64,000 bases of DNA from an uncultured Collinsella sp. (GCA_902470895.1 CABRID010000001.1:1-64000); one strand, 5' to 3'. Positions 25,949 through 34,946 are shown, numbered from the stretch's first letter. Program-made: numbers and translations. Notes: generated from the letters alone by a model not told the origin.

Positions 25949-27082
25949 CTATTTCCAAACGCGCTCGGCAATGCGCTTGACCAGCGCGATCTTTGCCCAT
26001 TGCTCATCCTCGGTCAGCTTGTTGCCAATCTCGCAGCTGGCAAAGCCGCACTGAGGCGACAGATACAGGTTCTCGAGCGGCACGTACTTTGCGGCTTCAC
26101 GGATGCGCTCGACGATGGCATCCTCGTTCTCGAGCTCTGCCGCCTTGGTGGTTACCAAGCCCAGCACGACCTTCTTGCCCGGGGCAACGTACTTGAGCGG
26201 CTCAAAACCGCCGGCGCGCGGCGTATCGAACTCCAGGTAAAATGCATCGACATCCTCGTTTGCGAACAGGTACGGCGCGATGGGGTCATAGCCGCCCTCG
26301 AAGGCATAGGTGGAGTGGTAGTTGCCGCGGCACACATGCGTGTTGATGACCAGATCGTCGGGCTTGTCCGCGATGGCGGCATTGTTGAGCGCCACGCCCA
26401 GCTCGCTTACCTTTTGCAGGTCGACCGGGCTCATGCCGGTTTTGGCGACAAAATCGGTGTCGCAGTAGATGCCCCAGGTGCAGTCATCAAACTGGATGTT
26501 GCGGCAGCCTGCTGCGTACAGGTCGGCGATCACCGTGCGATAAGCGGCTGCGATGGCGTCGGCAAGTTCCTCATCGGTCTTATAGACAGCGCGCAGGCTC
26601 TCCTGCTGGCCGTCGCAGCGGTCGAGCGTGACTTCGGAGAACGTCTGGATCGGCGCCGGAATGGTTTGCCGCGCGACCTGGCCCTCCCCCTCGAGCGCCT
26701 TGACAAATTTAAAGTGCTCGACGAACGGATGGTTCTCGCCGCTAATGGGGCCGGTTACCACGGCGGTGTCGGCTGTGGTCTCCTCGTCGTGGAACATATA
26801 GCCCGTACGCGAGGTACGGCGTTCAATGCCGTTGAGCCCCCACATAAAGTCGAGGTGCCAGTAACTGCGGCGAAACTCGCCATCGGTAATCACCTGCAGG
26901 CCAGCGGACTTTTGCTTGTCCACCAGGTCACGAATGGCCTCATCCTCGACGGCCTTAAGGCCGGCGGCGTCGAGTGTGCCCGCAGCATAGGCGGCACGGG
27001 CGTCCTTTACGGCCTGTGGACGAAGAAAGCTGCCGACGATATCGGCGCGAAACGGCGCGTTCAGCGTGGTTAAAGCACTCAT
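25949..27082 (-). CDS. MetE-like cobalamin-independent methyltransferase (YxjG type)
   Basis: A protein of 377 residues corresponding to the catalytic C-terminal half of MetE, as in YxjG/YxjH proteins that transfer methyl groups to homocysteine. It contains ADIVGSFLRP, GLQVITDGEFRRSYW and IQFDDCTWG. The zinc-binding residues are likely in NTHVCRGNYHS and SPQCGFAS. AGGGAG precedes the ATG. Two palindromic sites lie upstream, and the LysR gene beyond them may be the regulator. No SAM riboswitch is seen. Confidence 0.9.
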   Translation of the reverse strand: MSALTTLNAPFRADIVGSFLRPQAVKDARAAYAAGTLDAAGLKAVEDEAIRDLVDKQKSAGLQVITDGEFRRSYWHLDFMWGLNGIERRTSRTGYMFHDEETTADTAVVTGPISGENHPFVEHFKFVKALEGEGQVARQTIPAPIQTFSEVTLDRCDGQQESLRAVYKTDEELADAIAAAYRTVIADLYAAGCRNIQFDDCTWGIYCDTDFVAKTGMSPVDLQKVSELGVALNNAAIADKPDDLVINTHVCRGNYHSTYAFEGGYDPIAPYLFANEDVDAFYLEFDTPRAGGFEPLKYVAPGKKVVLGLVTTKAAELENEDAIVERIREAAKYVPLENLYLSPQCGFASCEIGNKLTEDEQWAKIALVKRIAERVWK

Positions 27083-27123
27083 AGATATCTCCCTTTGCAT
27101 TGGTTGCTTTACTGGGACAAAGT

Positions 27124-27137
27124 ATGAGCGCTCATAT
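27124..27137. promoter_or_regulatory. 14-bp palindrome upstream of the MetE-like gene
   Basis: TATGAGCGCTCATA is perfectly self-complementary and lies 42 bases upstream of the MetE-like start, in a position suited to an operator. Confidence 0.45.
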
Positions 27138-27169
27138 AGCCATCGTAAAATATACGTTTATAACAGTTT

Positions 27170-27192
27170 GATATAGATGCTTCCTATATCAG
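27170..27192. promoter_or_regulatory. LysR-type binding site candidate
   Basis: TGATATAG at 27170-27177 and CTATATCA at 27185-27192 form an 8-bp inverted repeat with a 7-base spacer, fitting the T-N11-A LysR consensus. It is 88 bases upstream of the MetE-like gene and 46 bases after the end of the LysR gene. Confidence 0.5.
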
Positions 27193-27237
27193 TTGGGACT
27201 GCCATGAAGAGATTTGACCTGTACAGGACGCAGCAGT

Positions 27238-28134
27238 CTAGATATGCTGACGGATCGCGTCGATATAGGCTTGGCCGTAGCGCGTGAGCGTCGTGTTCTT
27301 GCGCGTGATGATGCCAATCTCCATGTACTCGTCTACATCAAGCGGAATGGAGATGATGCCGGGGCCGTTGAGCTCGTGACTGATCACGCCCGAGCATACC
27401 GTGTAGCCGTTAAGGCCCATAGCCAGGTTGAACAGTGTCGCGCGATCGCGCACGCGGATATTCTTGCGACGCTCAAACGTCGAGGTCAGTTCCTCGGAAT
27501 AATAAAACGAGTTGTAGCTGCCCTGCTCATAGGACAGGAACGGGTAGTCTTCCAAGTCCTCGAGCGTCACACTCGAGCGACCCGCCAACGGATGGTCGGC
27601 ACACACAAAGACGTGTGGCGTGGCGCAGAAGAGCCCTTCGAACACGAGCTCGTTGGCCGCCAGCATGCGCTCGATAACCTCGCGATTGTGCTCGGATAAG
27701 TACAGGATGCCGAGCTCGCTTTTCATATGCGCGACGTCCTCGATAATCTCGTGAGTCTGCTCCTCGCGCAGGGTAAAGTCGTAGCGCGCGGCATCGAACT
27801 CGCGGATCACGTCAACAAACGCGTTAACGGCAAAGGAATAATGCTGGCAGCTCACACTAAAGTGCGGCACCTGCTCGGACGCGCCCTTGTACTTGCCTTC
27901 GAGCAGATCCGCCTGATCGAGCACCTGGCGCGCGTAGCCCAAGAAGGTCTCGCCCTCCTCGGACACAATGACACCCTTGTTGGTGCGCTCAAAGATGTGC
28001 ACACCCATCTCGTTTTCGAGATCGCGGATCGACGCGGTAATCGAAGGCTGCGACACAAAGAGCCGGCGCGAGGCCTCGGTGATGCTGCCGCATTCGGCAA
28101 CTTTGACGACATACCTGAGCTGTTGAAGCTTCAT
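27238..28134 (-). CDS. LysR-family transcriptional regulator
   Basis: A protein of 298 residues. The helix-turn-helix is CGSITEASRRLFVSQPSITASI, then GVHIFERTNKGVIVSEEGE. The effector domain has HFSVSCQHYSFAVNAFVDV and ELGILYLSE. GGGAGG precedes the ATG at 28134. It starts 10 bases after the HAD gene on the same strand, so the two are probably cotranscribed. The adjacent downstream MetE-like gene, with LysR-like boxes before it, is the best target candidate. Confidence 0.92.
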   Translation of the reverse strand: MKLQQLRYVVKVAECGSITEASRRLFVSQPSITASIRDLENEMGVHIFERTNKGVIVSEEGETFLGYARQVLDQADLLEGKYKGASEQVPHFSVSCQHYSFAVNAFVDVIREFDAARYDFTLREEQTHEIIEDVAHMKSELGILYLSEHNREVIERMLAANELVFEGLFCATPHVFVCADHPLAGRSSVTLEDLEDYPFLSYEQGSYNSFYYSEELTSTFERRKNIRVRDRATLFNLAMGLNGYTVCSGVISHELNGPGIISIPLDVDEYMEIGIITRKNTTLTRYGQAYIDAIRQHI

Positions 28135-28144
28135 GATGGCCTCC

Positions 28145-29053
28145 CTAGACGTCCGCGATACCCGAACCCGCCGCATCTGCCTGACGCATAAACGACGGCA
28201 TCTCCCCCGTCGCGGCGCAGGCGGCAATCTGATGCAGAGCCCCGGCAACCGCATCGTCTGCCGCAGCGCCGATATGCCAGCGCGCGGCAGCCGTGACGGC
28301 CTCGTTGGCATTGGCGACTGCAACGGAGTTGGGGACGGCACCGATCATGGGCAGGTCGTTATCGGAATCGCCAAATACGGCCACCTCGTCGGACGTCAGG
28401 TCCAAAGCGCGCGCCAGCTCCAGCGCAGCGCAACCCTTGTCCCAACCTGCTGGAAGAATGTCGAACAGGCGCACACGATTGTTGGGAAACACGAGCGAGA
28501 GTTCCGGCACCTCAGCGGCAACGCGCTCGCGTAGCTCCGCGAGCTCCTCACGCGAACGAGCACTCCAGATATTCGCCTTGAACACCGGCGCGTCATCGAC
28601 GACGGGACGGCACGGGGCCTCTTCGCCCTTGAGCCACGCGTTGCCACCCGACTCCATAGCGCGACGCACGCGCTCGGGGTCGCTCGTCACGCAATAGGCA
28701 TCGTTATCCCAAAAGTCATCACCCAGGCTGTAGACCTTTAGATAGGTATCGTCGGTCTCTTGCTCGAGGTAATCGGCCAGACGCATCAGGGCATCGTTGT
28801 CGGTCGCGCGCGAAGCGATCGCCTGACCGTCGACAAACATAACCTGGCCGTTACAGAACGCACCAGTCGAAAAGCACTCGGCGCGATTGCGGAACATCCA
28901 GCCCATCGCAGACGGCTGGCGACCCGAAACCGGGCCAAAGTGCAGACCCGCCGCCTGCATGGCATGAATGCCCTCGATGGCGTAGTCGCTGGCGCCGTCA
29001 TGCCCGGCTGGAATCAACGTATCGTCCATATCGGTCAGCACAAGTTTTATCAT
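28145..29053 (-). CDS. Cof-type HAD hydrolase
   Basis: A phosphatase of 302 residues from the HAD superfamily, subgroup IIB. Motif I is LTDMDDTLIP with the nucleophile Asp8, motif II is in GPVSGRQ, motif III Lys is in GWDKG, and motif IV is AVFGDSDNDLPM. Such enzymes remove phosphate from sugars or cofactors. A PLP or thiamine-related substrate would fit the neighbourhood but is only a guess. GGGGG precedes the ATG. Confidence 0.92.
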   Translation of the reverse strand: MIKLVLTDMDDTLIPAGHDGASDYAIEGIHAMQAAGLHFGPVSGRQPSAMGWMFRNRAECFSTGAFCNGQVMFVDGQAIASRATDNDALMRLADYLEQETDDTYLKVYSLGDDFWDNDAYCVTSDPERVRRAMESGGNAWLKGEEAPCRPVVDDAPVFKANIWSARSREELAELRERVAAEVPELSLVFPNNRVRLFDILPAGWDKGCAALELARALDLTSDEVAVFGDSDNDLPMIGAVPNSVAVANANEAVTAAARWHIGAAADDAVAGALHQIAACAATGEMPSFMRQADAAGSGIADV

Positions 29054-29090
29054 AAGGCCCCCATTCGTATCGGTCCTACCTATTGTAACG

Positions 29091-29125
29091 ACCTGCCAAA
29101 ATAAACCTGTCCCTTTTTGGCAGGT
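29091..29125. repeat. REP-like palindrome, AACCTGTCCC type
   Basis: ACCTGCCAAAA and TTTTTGGCAGGT form the arms around TAAACCTGTCCC. A nearly identical copy lies at 45761-45795. It sits between the divergent HAD and thiM transcription units and may also act as a terminator-like structure. Confidence 0.65.
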
Positions 29126-29152
29126 GCGTTAGTATAGGGAACAACAGATTCG

Positions 29153-29244
29153 ATGCGGGAGTGCCGGCGGTGCAAACCACAAGGCTGAGAGGGCATAGGG
29201 CCCAATCCTTTGAACCTGTCAGTTAATGCTGGCGTAGGGAGCAT
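29153..29244 (+). promoter_or_regulatory. TPP riboswitch (THI element)
   Basis: The conserved blocks are present in order: GGAGTGCC, AAGGCTGAGAGGG, the P3/P4 region with CCTTTGAACCTGTCAG, and TTAATGCTGGCGTAGGGAGC. P1 can form between ATGC at 29153 and GCAT at 29241. It senses thiamine pyrophosphate and precedes an intrinsic terminator and the thiM operon. Confidence 0.95.
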
Positions 29245-29256
29245 GCCGCCTTTACA

Positions 29257-29286
29257 GGGGCGCTGTCTATGCACAGCGCCCCTTTT
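29257..29286 (+). terminator. Riboswitch-controlled terminator
   Basis: GGGGCGCTGT at 29257-29266 pairs exactly with ACAGCGCCCC at 29273-29282, followed by TTTT. Its position 13 bases after the TPP element indicates transcription termination when TPP is bound. Confidence 0.9.
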
Positions 29287-29308
29287 CTATGCCAAGGAGG
29301 CATGTGCA

Positions 29309-30148
29309 GTGATTGATTCGGAACAGCTTAAGCAACATATGGTCAAGGCCGTAGAGGAGATTCGAGCCACCAATCCGATGGCCGGCTCCATCACCAACAC
29401 GGTGACGATCGACTTTGTCGCCAACGCGCAGCTCGCCGTGGGCGGTTCGGCCGCCATGGTCTATCTGCCCGACGAGGGCGAGGCGCTCGTTGCCGGCGGC
29501 GGCGCCATCTATCTCAACATGGGCACGCTCTTCCCCATCTACGAGCAGACGATTCCCCGCGCGGCCAAGGCGGCACACGACGCCGGCAAGCCCTGGGTGC
29601 TCGATCCGGTGGGTCTGGGCATCGGTAGCCTGCGCACCCAGCTGGTAAACGAGCTCAAGCAGTACAAGCCCGCCATCGTACGCGGCAACGCCTCCGAGAT
29701 CATCGCACTCTCCGGCCTGTGGGGTCTTGAGGGCGAGTCGGCCGATCTGAGCCGCGTACGTGGTGTCGATACCACCGACACGGTCGACGCCGCCCGCGGC
29801 GCCGCCGTGGCGCTCGCTCGCTACACCGGCGGCGCCGTTGTGGTCTCGGGCGAAGTCGACCTGATTACCGACGGCACGACCGTGGCCAAATCCCACGGCG
29901 GCAGCCCGCTCATGTCCAAGATCACCGGCTGCGGTTGCTCGCAGGGCGGCGTGCTGGCCGTGTACGCCTGTGCTACCGATCCGTTTACGGCAGCAGTCTG
30001 CGGCACCGCCGTCTACAACGTTGCCGGCACGCGCGCCGCCGCCGTCGCCGATGCCCCGGCAAGCTTTAAGGTCGCCTTTATCGACGAGCTCTACCGCGCA
30101 ACCGCCCAGGATATTGCCGACAACCGACTCGAGCTCGAGGAGGCATAA
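29309..30148 (+). CDS. thiM: Hydroxyethylthiazole kinase ThiM
   Basis: A salvage kinase of 279 residues that phosphorylates the thiazole alcohol from degraded thiamine. Family features are NPMAGSITNTVTIDFVAN, GGSAAMVYLPDEG, WVLDPVGLG, RGNASEI, VVVSGEVDLITDG and the catalytic Cys region ITGCGCSQGG. The start is GTG at 29309, eight bases after AAGGAGG; longer in-frame readings run into the riboswitch. It heads a TPP-controlled operon with a thiamine-binding-like gene and thiE. Confidence 0.95.
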   Translation: MIDSEQLKQHMVKAVEEIRATNPMAGSITNTVTIDFVANAQLAVGGSAAMVYLPDEGEALVAGGGAIYLNMGTLFPIYEQTIPRAAKAAHDAGKPWVLDPVGLGIGSLRTQLVNELKQYKPAIVRGNASEIIALSGLWGLEGESADLSRVRGVDTTDTVDAARGAAVALARYTGGAVVVSGEVDLITDGTTVAKSHGGSPLMSKITGCGCSQGGVLAVYACATDPFTAAVCGTAVYNVAGTRAAAVADAPASFKVAFIDELYRATAQDIADNRLELEEA

Positions 30149-30151
30149 GCC

Positions 30152-30493
30152 ATGTCCGAGCCCGCAACCAATGCCGGCATGAACACGCTCGTCGCTGTGG
30201 CCATCGCCCCATGCGGCACCGGCGATGAGCTATCCGCCGAGGTCGCCGAGGTCGTGCACGTCATTCGCGAGAGCGGTCTTCCCAACCGCACCACCTCGAT
30301 GTTCACCGAGATCGAGGGCGACTGGGACGAAGTCATGCAGGTCGTGCGTGACGCAACCTTTGTGTTGGCGAGCAAGGGCATCCGCACCGAAGTCGTACTC
30401 AAAGCCGATATTCGACCCGGATTTACCGACACCATGACCGGCAAGCTCGAGCGCATGGAAGCACAGATCAAGAAACAGGAGGAAGCACGATGA
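30152..30493 (+). CDS. Thiamine-binding-like protein (MTH1187/YkoF family)
   Basis: A protein of 113 residues resembling the UPF0045/MTH1187 ferredoxin-like family: VAVAIAPCGTGDELSAEVAEV, GLPNRTTSMFTEIEGDWDE and KADIRPGFTDTM. Related proteins bind thiamine or its pyrimidine. It lies three bases after thiM and overlaps thiE by four bases (ATGA), so it is translationally coupled in the TPP-controlled operon and probably handles salvage intermediates. Confidence 0.88.
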   Translation: MSEPATNAGMNTLVAVAIAPCGTGDELSAEVAEVVHVIRESGLPNRTTSMFTEIEGDWDEVMQVVRDATFVLASKGIRTEVVLKADIRPGFTDTMTGKLERMEAQIKKQEEAR

Positions 30494-31185
30494 GCATCCG
30501 CGACAACCTTGATATCTCGGCCTATCTGGTGCTCGGCCCCGAAAACACGCTCGGGCGCCCCGTGGGCGATGTGGTGGCCCAGGCACTCGACGCCGGCTTT
30601 ACCTGCATCCAGGTGCGCTCCAAGGTGGCAAGCGCCCGCGAGATCATTGCGCTGACCGGCGACGCCGCGCAGGCAATCGCACAGGCCGGCAAGACCGGTC
30701 AGGTCGCCCTGTTAATCGACGACCGTCTGGACTGTGCACTCGCCGCGCGCGAGCAGGGCATTGCCGTCGACGGCGTGCACGTAGGCCAGAGCGACATTCC
30801 CGTCGAGGTCTGTCGCAAGCTGCTGGGCCCCGACGCCATCGTGGGCCTTTCGGCCCGCTGCGAGGAGATGCTCGAATACGTCAAGACCGCCGACATGAGC
30901 TTGGTCGACTACCTGGGCATCGGCCCGCTCCACGAGACCGAGACCAAGCGCGACTGCGGACGCGCGGCCGATGGCTCTATCATCACCAAGAGCTTTGAGG
31001 ACCTGGCCGCACTCCACGCGGCAAGCCCCGTGCCCATCGTGGTGGGCGGCGGCGTCAAGACGGCCGACTTGCCGCAGCTTAAGGCAACCGGCGTCGACGG
31101 CTTCTTTGTGGTGAGCGCCGTCTGCAGCGCCGATGACCCCTACGCCGCGGCCAAGGAGCTCGTCGACACCTGGCAGCAGGCATAG
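30490..31185 (+). CDS. thiE: Thiamine-phosphate synthase ThiE
   Basis: A TIM-barrel enzyme of 231 residues joining the pyrimidine diphosphate and thiazole phosphate. Recognisable parts are FTCIQVRSK, LLIDDRLDCA, GVHVGQSD, VGLSARCEE, YLGIGPLHETETK and VGGGVKTADLPQL. It overlaps the preceding gene by four bases. The operon supplies thiamine by salvage; ThiD is not in this window. A long hairpin follows. Confidence 0.95.
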   Translation: MSIRDNLDISAYLVLGPENTLGRPVGDVVAQALDAGFTCIQVRSKVASAREIIALTGDAAQAIAQAGKTGQVALLIDDRLDCALAAREQGIAVDGVHVGQSDIPVEVCRKLLGPDAIVGLSARCEEMLEYVKTADMSLVDYLGIGPLHETETKRDCGRAADGSIITKSFEDLAALHAASPVPIVVGGGVKTADLPQLKATGVDGFFVVSAVCSADDPYAAAKELVDTWQQA

Positions 31186-31227
31186 GCTCAAGCCGAGCAG
31201 CCGATTCGCAGCCTCATATCTTCAATA

Positions 31228-31277
31228 GCGGAAAGCGCATCCCAGTTTGGACCTCCATTCTGGGATGCGCTTTCCGC
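31228..31277. terminator. 18-bp perfect hairpin
   Basis: The arms at 31228-31245 and 31260-31277 pair exactly (GCGGAAAGCGCATCCCAG and its complement). It lies between the convergent thiE and patatin genes and probably ends both transcripts, though no U-run is present. Confidence 0.7.
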
Positions 31278-31297
31278 CGAGATGGCGGCAGCAGCCT

Positions 31298-32167
31298 CTA
31301 CCCTGCCAGATATGCCTCCAGTGCCGGCAAGGTCGCCTCCGCATCGTGACGGCCGATCTGGTAGATGCGCTCGAGCTCATCGGGCTCGCGGCACAGCGAC
31401 GGCACCTTCACCGATTCGCTCGGCCGCACCACAAAGACCTCGCCGGCAGCCTCACGACGTGCCAGGTCATCGAGCGTGGCATTGTAGACCTCATGCCGAT
31501 GCTCAAGCGCTGCAACAAACTCCGGGTAGTGACGGAACACGCGCCGCAGCATGGGCATCACGCTGTTGGGTTGCTTCACAAAGCCCGCCGGCTGCGTGAG
31601 TACCACGATATTGCGGTCATACCCCTGCGCAAACAACCAAGCGCTGGGAATGGAATCAGCCACGCCACCATCCAGATACTTATGCCCGCCAATAGCAACG
31701 GGACGCGTCGCCACGGGAATCGCCGATGACGCCCGAATCCACTCGATATCCCTCTCATCGCCATAGGGCAGGTCGTGGTAGACGGCCTTGCCCGTCTCGA
31801 TATCGGTACACACGCACGTAAACCGCATGGGGCAGGCGCGATACGCCTCCAAGTCGATGGGATCGCGCTCGATAGGCACCTCGTGATAGGCAAAATCGGC
31901 ATTGAACATGTCGCCGGTTCGCAACCAGCTTGCTACACCCGCATAGCGCTTATCGGCGCAATAGGCCTTGTTGTAGCGAATGGCGCGGCCGATCTGGCGC
32001 GATTTAAAGTTGTAGCCAAACGCCGCGCCCGCCGAGACACCCACCATATGGTCGCAAGTTAAGCCGTGCTCCATCCATACGTCGAGCACGCCCGCCGTAT
32101 ACATACCGCGGTAGCCGCCTCCCTCGAGCGCGAGCCCCACCGTGCGCGTCGTATCCGGCTGTGCCAT
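31298..32167 (-). CDS. Patatin-like phospholipase
   Basis: A protein of 289 residues of the bacterial patatin family (RssA/YjjU-like). The oxyanion loop is EGGGYRGMYTAG, the nucleophile is Ser45 in GVSAG, and the second dyad residue is Asp in LDGGVADSIP. It hydrolyses acyl esters in lipids, probably in the cytoplasm since no signal peptide is seen. GGAG lies upstream of the ATG at 32167; the in-frame extension to 32251 is unsupported. Confidence 0.92.
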   Translation of the reverse strand: MAQPDTTRTVGLALEGGGYRGMYTAGVLDVWMEHGLTCDHMVGVSAGAAFGYNFKSRQIGRAIRYNKAYCADKRYAGVASWLRTGDMFNADFAYHEVPIERDPIDLEAYRACPMRFTCVCTDIETGKAVYHDLPYGDERDIEWIRASSAIPVATRPVAIGGHKYLDGGVADSIPSAWLFAQGYDRNIVVLTQPAGFVKQPNSVMPMLRRVFRHYPEFVAALEHRHEVYNATLDDLARREAAGEVFVVRPSESVKVPSLCREPDELERIYQIGRHDAEATLPALEAYLAG

Positions 32168-32295
32168 GCGACCATCTCCGTTCCTGCGTTTTAAACCGGG
32201 ACAAGTATACCCGTCAACATATATCGTCTCAGTCGCATTTTTATCGGACATCGCATCGCCGCGCTACCGTTTGTCGAATAATAGCCGCCCACAGC

Positions 32296-32591
32296 ATGCG
32301 CACCCATATCCCCGCACTCGAGGAAAGCGGCTTTATGGTGACGCTCGACAAGTACATTTGGCAGATTGTGCCCGTCGACGGCGATCATGGCCGCAGCACG
32401 CAAATCATTTCATCAATACTCGAGATGGCCATTCGCTCCATCTGCCCGTCGTGGTCGAAGGCGTCGAGACAAATGAGCAGGCGAACATGCTACGACAAAT
32501 GGGCGCCCACTACGCTCAGGGCTTCCTCTACTACCGCCCCATGCCGGCGAAGGATTTTGAGGCATTGCTCGATGGTGGCAATAACAACTGA
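32296..32591 (+). pseudogene. Relic of an EAL-domain c-di-GMP phosphodiesterase
   Basis: Two pieces of an EAL domain lie in different frames. THIPALEESGFMVTLDKYIW (about 32299-32360) matches the N-terminal helix region. VVVEGVETNEQANMLRQMG followed by HYAQGFLYYRPMPAKDFEAL (to 32591) matches the C-terminal strand and helix. The EAL core between them is deleted and the frame is shifted. It directly precedes an intact GGDEF gene, so a linked phosphodiesterase probably decayed here. Confidence 0.7.
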
Positions 32592-32649
32592 TACGCTCGC
32601 GCGCAAAACGCCACCGCCGAAGGGGGCATTTGTCTCCATTAGCTAACTT

Positions 32650-32680
32650 ATATCCCCAATCCAAGCCGAATTGGGGATAT
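32650..32680. promoter_or_regulatory. Inverted repeat before the GGDEF gene
   Basis: ATATCCCCAAT at 32650-32660 pairs exactly with ATTGGGGATAT at 32670-32680. It lies 39 bases upstream of the GGDEF start and could be an operator or a leader hairpin. Confidence 0.45.
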
Positions 32681-32718
32681 GATACAAACCGTTGTTCCGC
32701 CCAAGGAGGTTATCCATC

Positions 32719-34248
32719 ATGAACGAGTCGTACCGCATGGGCGAGCAATCGATTATTGCCTATCTTCAGCGACTTGCGAATGGCATCTCGACCGCCGAAC
32801 TCGATGTTGCCGCGCTGCCTACTGAGCTACGCGCCGTTGGTGAGCAACTGCAAAAGACGCATGCCATCCTGCAACAAGAGCGCCAGCTGCTTGAGCGCAA
32901 CGCCTATATCGACCCGCTCACCAACTTGGGCAACCGCAGCGGATTCGACCGTCACATCGAGCAACTCTGGCGCAAAGGCGACCCCTTCACCTGCGCCTAT
33001 ATTGACATCGACCATCTCAAGCATTGCAATGATAGGTTTGGCCACGCCGAAGGCAATCGCTATATTCTGAGCATCTGCCGCACGCTCTCCGAAACCATGG
33101 AGCACGATGAGATGCTGTTCCGTATCGGTGGAGACGAGTTTGTGCTCATCTCGCCCTCCGCAAACGAGATTGAACTCGAGCAGCGCTTGGAGCAGGTGCG
33201 TACCAGGCTGATCGAGGCGAGCTCAGGTGGCAAGGCGCCCATGATCGGCAGCTTTAGCTTTGGCTGCTCGCGCGTCGATCCACTTGCCGGCGACACGCGT
33301 CGCCAGATGACGATGGATGCCGATCGCAAGATGTATCGCTATAAGCTTATGCATCGTGTGCAGCAACCGAAAGACGATGACGCGCCGCAACGCCCAATCG
33401 TCGATCAGCTTCCTTGCAACGACCGGGTGTTCCAAGCGATCTCCATGAGCTCCGAGACGCGCTATCCGTTTATCCTCAATCTCGATACGGGAGAATCGCA
33501 ATGGTCGGTTAACGCCGTGCGCGATTTTGACCTGCCCTCCCAGCACCCTTTTAACTCACTCGACATGTGGCTCGCCCGCGTTCATCCCGAGGACCGCGAC
33601 AACGTACGTGCCGAGCTCGACATGGTGATAAACGGCACGTGGCACTTCCACTACATGCAGTATCGCGTAATGGATGCCACCGGAAAATACGTGCTTTGCG
33701 ACTGCACGGGCTACCGCTTGGACGGCACCGATACCGAGCCCGGCATGTATGTGGGCATTATCATCAACCGAAGCCTAGCGGATACGACCGACTCGGTAAC
33801 GGGCCTGGGCGATGTCCACGCACTGGTCAACGCTATTGGAGAGATGCGCCACGTGCCGCACGAGGCAGGCTTTATTGCCATTAAGGTCGACGATATCGCC
33901 GAGGTCAATGCCCGCTTTGGATTCGATGCAGGCGACCGCGTGCTCGCCGAAAGCGCCGCCTGCCTCATGGATTGTTCGCGCGGCAAGGGCCGCCTGTTCC
34001 GCTCGACGGGGCCGATGTTCGTGGCACTCTTCGATGAGCTCGGCCCCGAGGCGATCGACGAGATCGCAAGCGACATCGAACGGTTCCTGGGTTCTCCCGT
34101 GCTCATCGGCTCGCTTGAATATCAGCCGCCCATTCGCGTGGCCACGCTCCATCTGGACGGCGTCGACCGTCAGCCCGTTTCCATTTTGAACGAGCTCAAA
34201 GCGTTGCTCGGGAAAGCCGTGCAGGTGCCAGGTACCAAACTGGATTAA
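32719..34248 (+). CDS. Diguanylate cyclase with second degenerate GGDEF domain
   Basis: A protein of 509 residues. An N-terminal helical segment (1-60) leads into a complete GGDEF domain, with DPLTNLGNRSGF and an intact GGDEF at 137-141, which should make cyclic di-GMP. A PAS-like region follows (about 225-345, HPFNSLDMWLARVHPEDRDNV). A second GGDEF-like domain (about 355-505) has lost the signature (FRSTGPMFVALF). No membrane helix is seen. The start has AAGGAGG nine bases upstream. The EAL relic lies just upstream. Confidence 0.9.
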   Translation: MNESYRMGEQSIIAYLQRLANGISTAELDVAALPTELRAVGEQLQKTHAILQQERQLLERNAYIDPLTNLGNRSGFDRHIEQLWRKGDPFTCAYIDIDHLKHCNDRFGHAEGNRYILSICRTLSETMEHDEMLFRIGGDEFVLISPSANEIELEQRLEQVRTRLIEASSGGKAPMIGSFSFGCSRVDPLAGDTRRQMTMDADRKMYRYKLMHRVQQPKDDDAPQRPIVDQLPCNDRVFQAISMSSETRYPFILNLDTGESQWSVNAVRDFDLPSQHPFNSLDMWLARVHPEDRDNVRAELDMVINGTWHFHYMQYRVMDATGKYVLCDCTGYRLDGTDTEPGMYVGIIINRSLADTTDSVTGLGDVHALVNAIGEMRHVPHEAGFIAIKVDDIAEVNARFGFDAGDRVLAESAACLMDCSRGKGRLFRSTGPMFVALFDELGPEAIDEIASDIERFLGSPVLIGSLEYQPPIRVATLHLDGVDRQPVSILNELKALLGKAVQVPGTKLD

Positions 34249-34322
34249 CGCCGCGCCCGCGCCGCCTCCCCCATCGTGCGATAATCCTCTGCAGAAGTCA
34301 CCGAAAGCAGAGGGAGTTTGTG

Positions 34323-34946
34323 ATGAAGGTTCTTTTGGTCAATGGCAGCCCCAAGGCAAACGGCAACACCGCTCGCGCGCTTGCCGAAGTCGCCGAGCAA
34401 TTGCATGCCGAGGGTATCGATACCGAGGTGTTCCAGCTGGGCGCCAAGCCCATTCGCGACTGCATTGGCTGTGGTCAGTGCGGCAAGCTCGATTGCCGCT
34501 GCACCTTTGACGACGACGTGGTCAACGAGCTCATCGCTGCAGCCGAGCAGGCAGATGGCTTTGTCTTTGGCTCGCCTGTCTACTACGCGCACCCCAGCGG
34601 CCGCATTCTCTCGGCACTCGATCGCGCATTCTATGCAGGCGGGCATGCCTTTGAGCACAAACCCGGCGCCGCTGTCGCCGTCGCCCGCCGCGGCGGCACG
34701 TCGACCACGTTCGATGTGCTCAACAAGTACTTCACCATTAAGCAAATGCCCGTGGTTGCTTCCACCTACTGGAATAACGTGTTTGGCCGCGTGCCCGGCG
34801 ACGCCGATGGGGATGCCGAGGGCCTTGCCACCATGCGAAACATCGGCAAAAACATGGCCTGGCTCCTGCGCTGCATCGAGGCAGGACAGGCCGCCGGCAT
34901 CAACGCGCCCGAGGCAGATCGAGCAACGACCAACTTCATTCGATAG
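34323..34946 (+). CDS. NAD(P)H-dependent FMN reductase, flavodoxin fold
   Basis: A protein of 207 residues from the iron-sulfur-flavoprotein/NADPH-FMN-reductase family. The FMN phosphate loop is VNGSPKANGNTA. The cysteine stretch CIGCGQCGKLDCRC near 50-63 may bind a metal cluster or be redox active. FGSPVYYAHPSG is the second flavin loop. ATG at 34323 is used; GTG directly upstream is possible. The ArsC-like gene follows after 12 bases. Confidence 0.88.
   Translation: MKVLLVNGSPKANGNTARALAEVAEQLHAEGIDTEVFQLGAKPIRDCIGCGQCGKLDCRCTFDDDVVNELIAAAEQADGFVFGSPVYYAHPSGRILSALDRAFYAGGHAFEHKPGAAVAVARRGGTSTTFDVLNKYFTIKQMPVVASTYWNNVFGRVPGDADGDAEGLATMRNIGKNMAWLLRCIEAGQAAGINAPEADRATTNFIR

Noticed and set aside
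25829..27073. 414-residue frame opposite the MetE-like gene
   Set aside because: It is antisense to a gene with clear catalytic motifs and has no plausible start site.
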